Origin: JAJPHF01 sp035293805
Lineage (GTDB): Bacteria > Chloroflexota > UBA6077 > JAJPHF01
Direction of reading: 5' to 3'
Assembly (NCBI GenBank): GCA_035293805.1
Contig: DATGMD010000009.1
Location: 62,001 to 126,000, forward strand
Length of the DNA stretch: 64,000 nt
Part shown: positions 17,564 through 25,055 of the stretch, one piece after another
Position numbering within the stretch: the first letter of the stretch is position 1
Layout: each line of letters opens with the position of its first letter
The notes under the pieces: model-generated
The model's database searches: none
What the model was told of the DNA's origin: nothing
The model's input: the letters and a program-made list of their open reading frames with translations, nothing else
Made by a program: the position numbers and the translations under genes

Positions 17564-18751
17564 CTAGGCGTGGAGCGCGGCGAGCGCGGCGCGGCCGAGG
17601 ACGCGGGCGGCCACGCCTAGCGCGGCCTCGTCGAAGTCGAAGCCCGGGTTGTGGTGCGACGCGGTTAGCCCGCGGTCGGGATTGCCTGACCCCACCAGAA
17701 AGTAGCAGCCGGGCCGGCGCGCGAGAAAGTCGGCCATGTCGTCGCCGCCGGTCGTGCCCGGCGTCTCGACCACGGCGGATGCCCCTAGCTCGGCGGCGGT
17801 GGCCTGCCGCACCAGGTCGGCCATCGCCGGATCGTTGACGACTGCCGCGCAGCCCAGGCGCGTGGACACGTCCACGGTCGCGCGGAACGCCGCGGCCAGG
17901 TCGCGCGCCTGGGCTGCCACGCGGGCCAGCAGGTGCTCGCGCAGCGCGGGGTCGAAGGCGCGCACGGTGCCCCGCAGCTCCACCCGCTCCGGGATGATGT
18001 TGAAGGCGGTCCCCCCCTGGATCATCCCGATCGTCAGGACGGCCGGCTGCAGCGGCGGCGCTTCGCGGCTGACGATCGTCTGGAGCGCCGTCACCAGGTG
18101 CGCCGCGACGACCACCGGATCGACGGCGTCGTGGGGCATGGCGCCGTGGCCGCCCTGGCCGTGAACCGTGATGGTCAGCTCGTCCGCGCTGGCGAAGATC
18201 GTGCCGTCGCGCACGCCCACTTGCCCGACCGGCAGGTAGTTCCACAGGTGCAGCCCCAACACGCGGTCGACGTGCGGCGCTTCGAGCACGCCGTCGGCGA
18301 TCATCGCCTGCGCGCCGCCCACGGTCTCCTCGGCCGGCTGGAAGACGAATTTTACCTGGCCGGGTAGCGCCGCGCGATGGCGGGCCAAGATCTCCGCCAG
18401 GGTGATCGCGACGGCGGTATGGCCGTCATGGCCGCAGGCGTGCATGACGCCCGGGGTGGTCGAGTGGTAGGGCCGGTCGTCGCGCTCGCGTAGCGGCAGC
18501 GCGTCCATGTCGGCGCGCAGGACGACCGTCGGCCCCGGCTGGCCGCCGGTGAGCAGCCCGACGACACCGGTGCGCCCGACGCCTTCCTGCACGGTGAGCC
18601 CCGCCGCGCGAAGCCGGGCGGCGACCACCTGGGCGGTGCGATGCTCCTGAAAGGCTAACTCGGGGTGCTGGTGCAGGTCGCGGCGTAGGGCGACCAGATC
18701 GGGCATCGCCGCGGCTACCTCGGCCACCAGGTCCAGCGCTTCGCCGGTCAT
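17564..18751 (-). CDS. M20-family amidohydrolase (hippurate/IAA-amino acid hydrolase-like)
   Basis: A 395-residue M20D metallopeptidase-like enzyme. It has RRDLHQHPELAFQEHRTA at the N-terminus, VVLRADMDALPL, the metal-ligand block HACGHDGH, VFQPAEETVGGA, and a late GTTGGDDMADFL. Such enzymes remove acyl groups from amino acids or related amides with two metal ions. The ATG at 18751 has AGGAGCG upstream and starts at the first conserved residues. The LysM gene ends 13 bases before it, so the two genes share an operon. Confidence 0.88.
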   Translation of the reverse strand: MTGEALDLVAEVAAAMPDLVALRRDLHQHPELAFQEHRTAQVVAARLRAAGLTVQEGVGRTGVVGLLTGGQPGPTVVLRADMDALPLRERDDRPYHSTTPGVMHACGHDGHTAVAITLAEILARHRAALPGQVKFVFQPAEETVGGAQAMIADGVLEAPHVDRVLGLHLWNYLPVGQVGVRDGTIFASADELTITVHGQGGHGAMPHDAVDPVVVAAHLVTALQTIVSREAPPLQPAVLTIGMIQGGTAFNIIPERVELRGTVRAFDPALREHLLARVAAQARDLAAAFRATVDVSTRLGCAAVVNDPAMADLVRQATAAELGASAVVETPGTTGGDDMADFLARRPGCYFLVGSGNPDRGLTASHHNPGFDFDEAALGVAARVLGRAALAALHA

Positions 18752-18764
18752 CGTACGCTCCTGC

Positions 18765-19673
18765 TCATGGCGGTGGGATGGTGAGCTGCTGGCCGACGAA
18801 CACCGTGTCGGGATCGTCGATGCCGTTCGCGTCCATGAGCGCCTGGAGAGAGGTATCGAACTGGGCGGCGATCCCGCCCAGCGTGTCGCCATCCTCGACG
18901 GTGTAGGTGGACGGGCGCTCGGGCGGCGCCTCGGGCGCGGCGGTCGCCTCGGCTGCCGCCTCTGGGGCCGGGGCCGCCGTGGGGGCGGGGAGAGCGGTGG
19001 GCGGGGGCTGGGCTGGGGCGGGCGGCGGCGCGAGCCGTGGTAGCCCGACCACCCCGCCGATCACGAGGAGCCCGACCGCCGCGGCGGCGCCCAGGACCCA
19101 GGGCGGCACCCCCCCGCCGCGTTGTGGTTCGGGCCGGGCCGGCGGCGCGCTCGGGGCGGCAGGGGGCGGCGCTGTGGCGGCAGCGAGCACGCCCACGCCG
19201 CGTCGCCATTCCATAGTCCCGCCGCGGGACGACTCGGTCGCCACGGGCGCGCGGGCCGGCTCGCCGGGCGCGGTGGCCTCGGCGCGGGCCGGCTCACGCG
19301 GTGCGGCGGGGGCCGACGGGTCGCGCGCGGGTGGCGCGCTTGGGTGTGGCACGTCGCGGGCGGTCCCCGGGGCGGTAACGGGCTCGTCGCGGGCGGCTGG
19401 CACGCTACCGCGCACCGGGGCGGCGCTGAGCGGCGCGGCCTGGGGGCGCTCGGCCGCGACAGCCGCCGGGAAGGCCGCCGGCTCGCCGGGAGGGCGCAGC
19501 ACGAGGTACGCGAGCGCGCCGACGCCGGGAAAGAGGAGCGCGAGCAGAAACCACAGCGCGGCCGACTGGCCGCGCTCGCGGGCGTCGACCGCGACCGCGC
19601 CGGCAAGGATGAGGACGCCGGCGACGCCCCAGGCGAGTAAGGGCCACGCGATGCCGTTGGCTATGAAGTCCAT
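18765..19673 (-). CDS. Membrane protein with PLDc_N helices and LysM domain
   Basis: A 302-residue protein with three visible parts. The N-terminal 60 residues are two hydrophobic helices of the phospholipase-D-nuclease N-terminal (PLDc_N) type, with WFLLALLFPGVGALAYLVLR. A long Ala/Pro/Arg linker follows, then a third membrane segment near residue 205. The C-terminus is a LysM domain (TYTVEDGDTLGGIAAQFDTS). LysM binds N-acetylglucosamine polymers, so the protein may tether membrane to cell wall. It lies between a related LysM gene and the M20 gene. Confidence 0.75.
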   Translation of the reverse strand: MDFIANGIAWPLLAWGVAGVLILAGAVAVDARERGQSAALWFLLALLFPGVGALAYLVLRPPGEPAAFPAAVAAERPQAAPLSAAPVRGSVPAARDEPVTAPGTARDVPHPSAPPARDPSAPAAPREPARAEATAPGEPARAPVATESSRGGTMEWRRGVGVLAAATAPPPAAPSAPPARPEPQRGGGVPPWVLGAAAAVGLLVIGGVVGLPRLAPPPAPAQPPPTALPAPTAAPAPEAAAEATAAPEAPPERPSTYTVEDGDTLGGIAAQFDTSLQALMDANGIDDPDTVFVGQQLTIPPP

Positions 19674-19680
19674 TTCCAGC

Positions 19681-19742
19681 TGTCAGCTACCAGCGATCAG
19701 CTATCAGCCCGCCCTTCGGCTCACGGCTGATGGCTGAGGGCT
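19681..19742. repeat. Short AGCTGTCAGCT/GATCAGCTATCAGC-type repeats
   Basis: Several imperfect copies of a CAGCTATCAGC-like word in both orientations in the gap between the two LysM genes. A similar cluster sits at 34622-34715. Confidence 0.6.
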
Positions 19743-19747
19743 GACCT

Positions 19748-20410
19748 CTACGGAATGATGAGCTGCTGACCGACGCGCAGCGTGTTGCGGTCGCCCAGGT
19801 TGTTCATGCCGACGAGCGCGTCGACCGTCGTGCCGAAGCGCTGAGCGATACGCTCGAGGGTGTCGCCGGCGACCACCGTGTAGTTCGACTCGACGGGCCG
19901 GATGGAGACGGCCAGCCCCCCGGGCCCGGGCACTGGCTCGGGGGCTGGGGGCGGCGCGAGCGCGGCGCGGCGGCTCTCGGGATCGGGCGGGGACGCGACG
20001 GGGGGCTGCGCCGGGGCCGCGCCGGTCGGCGCGCTGGCCGTCGGTTGGCTGGCCGGGCTGGTCGGCACCTGCTGCCACAACACGCCGGCCGCGATGATCA
20101 GGGCGATGCCGAGCAGGAGGCCCAGCGGCCACACGGGCCACGAGCGCCCGGGCCGCGCGTCCAGCCGCTCCAAGCCCAGGTCCACGTCTTCCAGCCCAGC
20201 GGCCAGGACGCTGGCGGCGAGGCTGCCGGGCGCCGCCGCGGGCAGGTCACGCGGGGCCGCGCGCCGGCGGGGCGCCGGGACCGCCTCGGCGGGGCGGGTG
20301 GCCGCGGCCGCCGCCCAGGTGCCGGCCGGCCAGGTGCCCCCCGCGCGCTGGGGGGCGGGACGACGGCGTAACGTCTGCAGGAACGCCATGCTCCTCCGGG
20401 CCTGTGCCAT
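19748..20410 (-). CDS. Membrane-anchored LysM protein
   Basis: A 220-residue protein with a basic cytoplasmic N-terminus, one hydrophobic membrane segment near residues 95-115 (WPLGLLLGIALIIAAGVLW), a Pro/Ala linker and a C-terminal LysM domain (NYTVVAGDTLERIAQRFGTT to GQQLIIP). It shares architecture with the next gene and probably binds cell-wall glycan outside. An ATG at 20389 is an alternative start. The protein kinase gene lies about 110 bases upstream on the same strand, so kinase and LysM proteins may be functionally linked. Confidence 0.75.
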   Translation of the reverse strand: MAQARRSMAFLQTLRRRPAPQRAGGTWPAGTWAAAAATRPAEAVPAPRRRAAPRDLPAAAPGSLAASVLAAGLEDVDLGLERLDARPGRSWPVWPLGLLLGIALIIAAGVLWQQVPTSPASQPTASAPTGAAPAQPPVASPPDPESRRAALAPPPAPEPVPGPGGLAVSIRPVESNYTVVAGDTLERIAQRFGTTVDALVGMNNLGDRNTLRVGQQLIIP

Positions 20411-20518
20411 CCGGGATCGGGTGGCGGGTAGCTCGACCGCGCCGGGGATCGGCGCACGGCCGGGCGGTCCGAACGCGCGAAAGCCATCGACCGATTGTGC
20501 AGGTTGGCGGGCGGCGTG

Positions 20519-22231
20519 TCAACCCAGGGCTTCGCGGTAATGCGGGTCGAGCCGCTTGGCCTCTTCCATCTTCTCCATCGCCTCGGCCCAGCGGCCCTGC
20601 TGAACCAGGTTCGCGGCCGTGGCGTTCAGCTCGGTCACCTGCACCATCACGCGGGCCTGCGCGAGCTGGGCGGCGAGGGCCTCGTCGTCCGGGTGCGCCT
20701 CGGCAGCCTGCTCTAGCAATTCGCAGGCCATGACCCACTCGCCCGCGGCCATGGCCTCGCGCGCGCGGTCGACGGTGCCCTCGGCGGAAAACGCCTGCTG
20801 CGTGCTGCGCTCCAGCTCGGCCTGCTTCTCGTGCGCCCGCGCGCGCAGCTCCTGAACGTCGCGGAAGTCCGCCATCCGCTCGATGATCTGGTCGAACTCC
20901 TGCACGGCGTCCAGCCAGCGTTGCTCGTCCATGTAGATGGTGGCGCGGATGTAGCGGCGCTCGAGCTGCGTGTGCAGCCGGGCCTGGGCCTCGCTGTCCG
21001 CGAGCCGGCGACGGGCCTCGGTGAGCGCCTCCTCGACCTCGGCCGTCGGGGGCGCGAGGCGCAGCGCCTGCTCGAAGAGCTGCACGGCGTCGGCCCAGCG
21101 ATCCGCCTGCCAGGCCACGCGCGCCTGCTCCAGCAGCTTGAGCTCGATGGCGCCGCCGCGGTTCTGCTCCGCGTATGCCTGGGCCGAGGCGCGGGCCATC
21201 AAGGCGACCACGTCGCGGTAGTTCGGGTCCATGTGGCGGATGGCCCGGCCCAGCTCCAGGACTTGCTGCCAATCGCCCTCCTGAGCGGCCTCCAGCATGC
21301 CCTGGTAGAGGCCGGGCAGCCCGCCCAGCCGCGCGTCGCCGCCTTGCTGGGCGGCGCGCTGGCGCTGTTGGGCGGCGGCCGCGTCGGGCGAGTAGGTGGC
21401 CCGCTCCATGTCGGCCTGGGCCGATTGCGCGGCGGCCTGGAGCGCCGCGCGGAACTCGGCCGCGGTCGGATAGCGCTGCGCCGGGTCCTTGGCCAGCGCG
21501 CGCTCGATCATCGCCTCGACCGCCTCGGGCACGGCGGGGTTGACGGCGCGCAGCTTCGGCAGCGGCGCGTTCACCTGGAGCGCGAGGGTGGCGAGGGGCG
21601 AGTCGCCGCGGAAGGGCGGCTGGCCGGCCAGCATCTCGTAGAGGACGACGCCGAGCGCGTAGAGATCGCTGCGCTCGTCGATCGGCTCGCCTAGCGCCTG
21701 TTCGGGGGCCATGTACTGCGGCGTGCCCAGCAGCCCGCGTGTCAGCGAGCTGGAGTTCTGGGCCAGCAGGGCGATGCCGAAGTCGGCCAGCACGACCTGG
21801 TTGTCGTGGGTAATGAGGATGTTGGCGGGCTTGATGTCGCGGTGGATGACGCCGCGGCCGTGGGCGTATTCGAGCGCGCTGGCGACGTCGCCGATGATGC
21901 GCTGGGTCTCGGCGAGCGGGATGGGCTTGCCGAGGCGCGACTTCAGCGTGTCACCCTCGACGAACTCCATGACGATATAGGCGGAGCCCGAGGCGGCGTC
22001 CTCGCCAAACTCGTAGACGATGATGACGTTGGCGTGGCGCAAGCGGGCGACGGCCATCGCCTCGCGCTGGAAGCGGCGCAGCGCCACCTCGTCGCGCGTA
22101 AGCTCGGGATGGAGCACTTTGAGCGCCACGTAGCGCTCCAGGGCGGCATCGAAGCCCTGGTAGACGGTGGCGAAGCCACCGCGCCCCAGCTCTTTCAGGA
22201 GCTGATATTTGCCCAGGGTCTGCCCGATCAC
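20519..22231 (-). CDS. Ser/Thr protein kinase with C-terminal TPR-like region
   Basis: A 570-residue Hanks-type kinase. Residues 1-270 carry the glycine loop LGRGGFATVY, catalytic Lys38, HRDIKPANIL (130-139), the DFG motif (150-152), GTPQYMAPEQ and a typical C-lobe. After a Gln/Ala-rich linker the rest is a string of helix pairs resembling TPR repeats (for example WADAVQLFEQALRLAPPTAE), a likely docking platform. No membrane helix is seen, unlike many PknB proteins, so it should be cytoplasmic. The GTG start has GGAGG seven bases upstream. Two LysM genes follow on the same strand. Confidence 0.9.
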   Translation of the reverse strand: MIGQTLGKYQLLKELGRGGFATVYQGFDAALERYVALKVLHPELTRDEVALRRFQREAMAVARLRHANVIIVYEFGEDAASGSAYIVMEFVEGDTLKSRLGKPIPLAETQRIIGDVASALEYAHGRGVIHRDIKPANILITHDNQVVLADFGIALLAQNSSSLTRGLLGTPQYMAPEQALGEPIDERSDLYALGVVLYEMLAGQPPFRGDSPLATLALQVNAPLPKLRAVNPAVPEAVEAMIERALAKDPAQRYPTAAEFRAALQAAAQSAQADMERATYSPDAAAAQQRQRAAQQGGDARLGGLPGLYQGMLEAAQEGDWQQVLELGRAIRHMDPNYRDVVALMARASAQAYAEQNRGGAIELKLLEQARVAWQADRWADAVQLFEQALRLAPPTAEVEEALTEARRRLADSEAQARLHTQLERRYIRATIYMDEQRWLDAVQEFDQIIERMADFRDVQELRARAHEKQAELERSTQQAFSAEGTVDRAREAMAAGEWVMACELLEQAAEAHPDDEALAAQLAQARVMVQVTELNATAANLVQQGRWAEAMEKMEEAKRLDPHYREALG

Positions 22232-22365
22232 CCACGCGCCTCCACCGTGTCCGCCCCACGGCAGCCGTATTCTAGCCCCCGCCGCGGCCCGCGTCTACAC
22301 TCCCGCGCGGCTCGCTCCCGCCATCATCACTCGCCGCTCCTTCCCTGACCGGCAAGCGCTGTCCC

Positions 22366-22635
22366 CTACGCCGGGTTGGGGCGGTAGATGTCGCGCTTAT
22401 CCCAGTCGGGCGTGTTGCCGGGCAGGCCGAGCGCCTTCTCCTCGGCGTCGGTGATCGCGCGCTGGTTCGCGCGCTGGATGAACGCCTGGCGCAGCCGCCG
22501 CGGCACCAGACGGATGCCCGGCGGGCCGGGGCGGGTATGCTCGTCCGCCCAGCGGAAACGCGACTCGCCCAACCAGGGCTTGAACTGGTTCTGGTACGCG
22601 TCGTGGTCCATCGGCTCCCACGCCTCGTCGGTCAT
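22366..22635 (-). CDS. Small hypothetical protein (89 aa)
   Basis: An 89-residue acidic-to-basic protein of unknown family, rich in Trp, Arg and Pro (WLGESRFRWADEHTRPGPPG and DWDKRDIYRPNPA). It is supported by a perfect AAGGAGG Shine-Dalgarno before the ATG at 22635. A much longer open frame continues upstream, but that part is the shadow of the Memo-like gene. It is divergent from that gene and the intervening 360 bases hold a long palindrome. No function is proposed. Confidence 0.7.
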   Translation of the reverse strand: MTDEAWEPMDHDAYQNQFKPWLGESRFRWADEHTRPGPPGIRLVPRRLRQAFIQRANQRAITDAEEKALGLPGNTPDWDKRDIYRPNPA

Positions 22636-22832
22636 CCCCTTCCCTCCTTGCGCGGCCGGCGCGCGGCGCTGGTGGCGGCTCGGCGCCGTGGCGGTTCCCT
22701 TGAAGTGTACAGGCCGGCGCAACCGGCCGGCCGCTTTGGCGCCTCGCGCGCTGGGGCGGCCGTCTCCAGTGTAGCCCTGGCGGCCTGATGGGAGCGCATG
22801 TGTTGGGCGGCGCGCCGCGCGGCCGAGGCGCG

Positions 22833-22866
22833 GGGGCGCGGCCCGGCAATTGCCGGGCCGCGCCCC
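22833..22866. promoter_or_regulatory. 34-bp perfect palindrome
   Basis: Two 17-base arms meet at AATT with no spacer; the left arm is GGGGCGCGGCCCGGCAA and the right arm its exact reverse complement. Nine bases further on is TATAAT, so the palindrome covers where a -35 box would be. Both flanking genes point away, which argues against a terminator and for an operator. Confidence 0.6.
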
Positions 22867-22875
22867 GAGACCGGC

Positions 22876-22881
22876 TATAAT
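22876..22881 (+). promoter_or_regulatory. Consensus -10 box for Memo-like gene
   Basis: A perfect TATAAT 115 bases before the GTG start. The region 17-18 bases upstream lies within the palindrome and has no good -35 match; TTGCCG at 22850 is 20 bases away. Confidence 0.5.
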
Positions 22882-22995
22882 CCGACGGTCCCCCCGGACG
22901 GCGAGCTGCTCGCGCCCCGCGGGCGTTCGAGGGAACGCCGCGCCGTCGCCGCGGTGGGCCAGCCACCCCTGCATTCTGCGCGACTGGGGGCAACC

Positions 22996-24252
22996 GTGGT
23001 GACCGAGGAAGCCTGGCGGCGGCCGCGCCCGCGACCGGTGGAGGTGCTGCCCACCGTGGTCGAGGGCCAGCAGCTCTACTGCCTGCGCGATCACATCGAG
23101 CCGACCGGCCCGGCCGTGCTGGTGTCGCGCGAGGGGCTGTTCCTGCTCAGCTTGATGGACGGCGAGCGCGACTTGCTGCGCCTCCGCACGGCCTTCACGC
23201 TGCGCACGGGCGCGACCATCACGGCGGCGCAGGTCGAGGCGTTCGTGCGCCAGCTGGACGACGCGTACCTGCTCGTCGGCCCGCGCTTCGACGGCCGCCT
23301 GGCGGAGCTGCGCGCGGCGTTCGCCGCGGCGCCGAACCGCCCGGCCACCCACGCCGGCGGCGCCTACGCCGGGGACCCGGCGGCGCTGGAAGCCGCGCTC
23401 GACGCCTACTTCCTGGCCCCCGACGGTCCCGGGAGCTTGCCCGGCCCGGCCCACGGCCGCGAGCTGGTGGGCCTCGTGGCGCCCCACGTGGACCTGCACC
23501 GTGGCGGCCCCACCTACGCCTGGGCCTACCGCGCGCTCGCCGAGGCGGCGGACCCCGAGCTGATCGTGCTCCTCGGCACCTGCCACGCCATCATGGACAC
23601 GCCGTTCGCCGCGACGGCCAAGGACTACGACACGCCGCTCGGCCCGGTGTCGACCGACGCCGCCTTCGTCCGCGACCTGGCGGCGCGCTACTCCGGCGAC
23701 CTGTTCGCGGATGAGTTCGCGCACCGCGCAGAGCACGCGCTGGAGTTCCAGGCGGTGTACCTGCGGTACTTGCAGCGCCGCGGCTGGCTGGGGCCGGTGC
23801 AGGTGGTGCCGATCCTCTGCGGCTCGCCGCACGCCCGCGTGGGCAGCGACACGACGCCGGGCGAGGTAGCCGCGATCGCGGAATTCGTGGCGCTGCTCGG
23901 CGAGCGGCTGGCCGCCGACGGCCGCCGCTGGTGCGTCCTCGCGGGCGCCGACCTGGCGCACGTCGGGCCCCAATTTGGCGACCGGGCGCCGGTCACCGAG
24001 CCATTCTTGGCCGAGGTGGGGGCCGCGGACCGGGCGATGCTGGCGCTGGCGGCCGACGGCGACGCCGACGGCTTCTACCGCAACGTGATGGGCGACGGCG
24101 ACCGCCGGCGCATCTGCGGCGTCGCGCCGATGGACACGATGTTGCGGCTGCTACCCGCCGCCCGGGGCGAGATCCTGCGTTACACGCAGTGGGCCGACCC
24201 CAACGGCCACTCCTCCGTCACCTTCGCCAGCCTCGCCTACTACCGGGCGTGA
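22996..24252 (+). CDS. Memo-like protein (AmmeMemoRadiSam system B-type)
   Basis: A 418-residue protein. An N-terminal region of about 120 residues precedes a Memo domain with GLVAPHVDLHRGGPTYAWAYRAL, IVLLGTCHAIMD, HRAEHALEFQAVYLRYL and CVLAGADLAHVGPQFGD. The clustered His and Asp residues match the Memo metal site. In bacteria Memo genes usually sit with AMMECR1 and a radical-SAM gene (AmmeMemoRadiSam), but neither is present here. The protein's reaction is not established. GTG at 22996 or 22999 is the likely start, after GGGGG; longer starts add a non-conserved leader. Confidence 0.82.
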   Translation: MVTEEAWRRPRPRPVEVLPTVVEGQQLYCLRDHIEPTGPAVLVSREGLFLLSLMDGERDLLRLRTAFTLRTGATITAAQVEAFVRQLDDAYLLVGPRFDGRLAELRAAFAAAPNRPATHAGGAYAGDPAALEAALDAYFLAPDGPGSLPGPAHGRELVGLVAPHVDLHRGGPTYAWAYRALAEAADPELIVLLGTCHAIMDTPFAATAKDYDTPLGPVSTDAAFVRDLAARYSGDLFADEFAHRAEHALEFQAVYLRYLQRRGWLGPVQVVPILCGSPHARVGSDTTPGEVAAIAEFVALLGERLAADGRRWCVLAGADLAHVGPQFGDRAPVTEPFLAEVGAADRAMLALAADGDADGFYRNVMGDGDRRRICGVAPMDTMLRLLPAARGEILRYTQWADPNGHSSVTFASLAYYRA

Positions 24253-24558
24253 CTCCGCCTCCGCTGTGGTCGCCAAGCCGAGCGATCCTCGCCGCTACAC
24301 GTCGTTGCGCGGGGCTGCAGTGAGATTCGCCGCCGATCCCCTGCGCGGCGGCCTACTGTGGCACGCGGCGCGGCCTCCGCGCTGACAGCGGCGTGCCTGC
24401 GCCGCGCGGATGATGCGGCCCCAGCCGGATGCCGATCGGCTCTTGGCGGTGCCATGCCGCCGCGATTGGGCGTATGATGGGCCCGTAATCGGCGGGGCGC
24501 ACGGCCGCCCGGCTCGACGGGCGGCGGACGCCTCCGCGCAAGCTGCTAGGAGGCAGGG
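24253..24558. other. Intergenic region upstream of mscL
   Basis: About 300 bases without a gene or recognisable repeat. TATGAT near 24474 could be a -10 box for mscL, but no convincing -35 is seen. Confidence 0.5.
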
Positions 24559-24969
24559 ATGAGCGGGTTCAAGAAGTTTCTGCTGCGCGGCAACGTGGTC
24601 GACCTGGCGGTGGCGATCGTCGTCGGCGTTGCGTTCACGGCCGTCGTCCAGGCGTTCGTGAAGGGCTTCATCACGCCGCTGATCGGCGTGTTCGGCGGCA
24701 TCCCCGACTTCTCGGCGTGGTATTTCACCGTCAACACGAGCCGCTTCGCGATCGGCGAGTTCATCAACGCCTTGCTGTCGTTCCTCATCATCGCCGTCAT
24801 CGTGTACTTCCTGGTGGTGCTGCCGATGACGAAGCTGCAAGAGCGCTTCCTGCCGAAGGAGCCGGCGCCCGCCAAGACGATGGAGTGCCCCGAGTGCCTG
24901 AGCAAGATCCCGGTGGGCGCGCGGCGCTGCGCGTTCTGCGCGAGCCCGGTCACCGCGGTCCCGGTCTGA
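24559..24969 (+). CDS. mscL: Large-conductance mechanosensitive channel with zinc-ribbon tail
   Basis: A 136-residue MscL. The N-terminal helix and TM1 (FKKFLLRGNVVDLAVAIVVG, then AFTAVVQAFV) and TM2 (FINALLSFLIIAVIVYFLVV) are clear. The pentamer opens under membrane tension to release solutes on osmotic downshock. After TM2 and a short linker the protein ends in MECPECLSKIP...RRCAFC, a Cys-x2-Cys-x10-Cys-x2-Cys zinc ribbon, instead of the plain cytoplasmic helix of the E. coli protein. AGGAGG precedes the ATG. A strong hairpin terminator follows. Confidence 0.95.
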   Translation: MSGFKKFLLRGNVVDLAVAIVVGVAFTAVVQAFVKGFITPLIGVFGGIPDFSAWYFTVNTSRFAIGEFINALLSFLIIAVIVYFLVVLPMTKLQERFLPKEPAPAKTMECPECLSKIPVGARRCAFCASPVTAVPV

Positions 24970-24988
24970 CGGCCCCGGACGCAAGCGG

Positions 24989-25023
24989 ACAGGGCCTCCC
25001 GCCGGCTGGGCGGGAGGCCCTGT
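24989..25023. terminator. Bidirectional terminator hairpin
   Basis: A 15-bp perfect stem (ACAGGGCCTCCCGCC and its complement) with a 5-base loop, between the converging mscL and ThDP-enzyme genes. The following GTTGTTC is modestly T-rich. Confidence 0.8.
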
Positions 25024-25055
25024 GTTGTTCGCCGTCGCCGGGGCGCGGGCCGCGA

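Larger units (their letters stand above)
22636..22995. other. Divergent promoter region with long palindrome
   Basis: A 360-base gap between divergent genes. It contains a 34-bp perfect palindrome (22833-22866) and a consensus TATAAT (22876-22881) reading toward the Memo-like gene. No other coding frame is credible. Confidence 0.65.

Noticed and set aside
22636..23973. Long minus-strand open frame opposite the Memo-like gene
   Set aside because: It is the antisense shadow of a clearly recognisable gene; only its last 89 codons, with their own Shine-Dalgarno, are kept as a gene.
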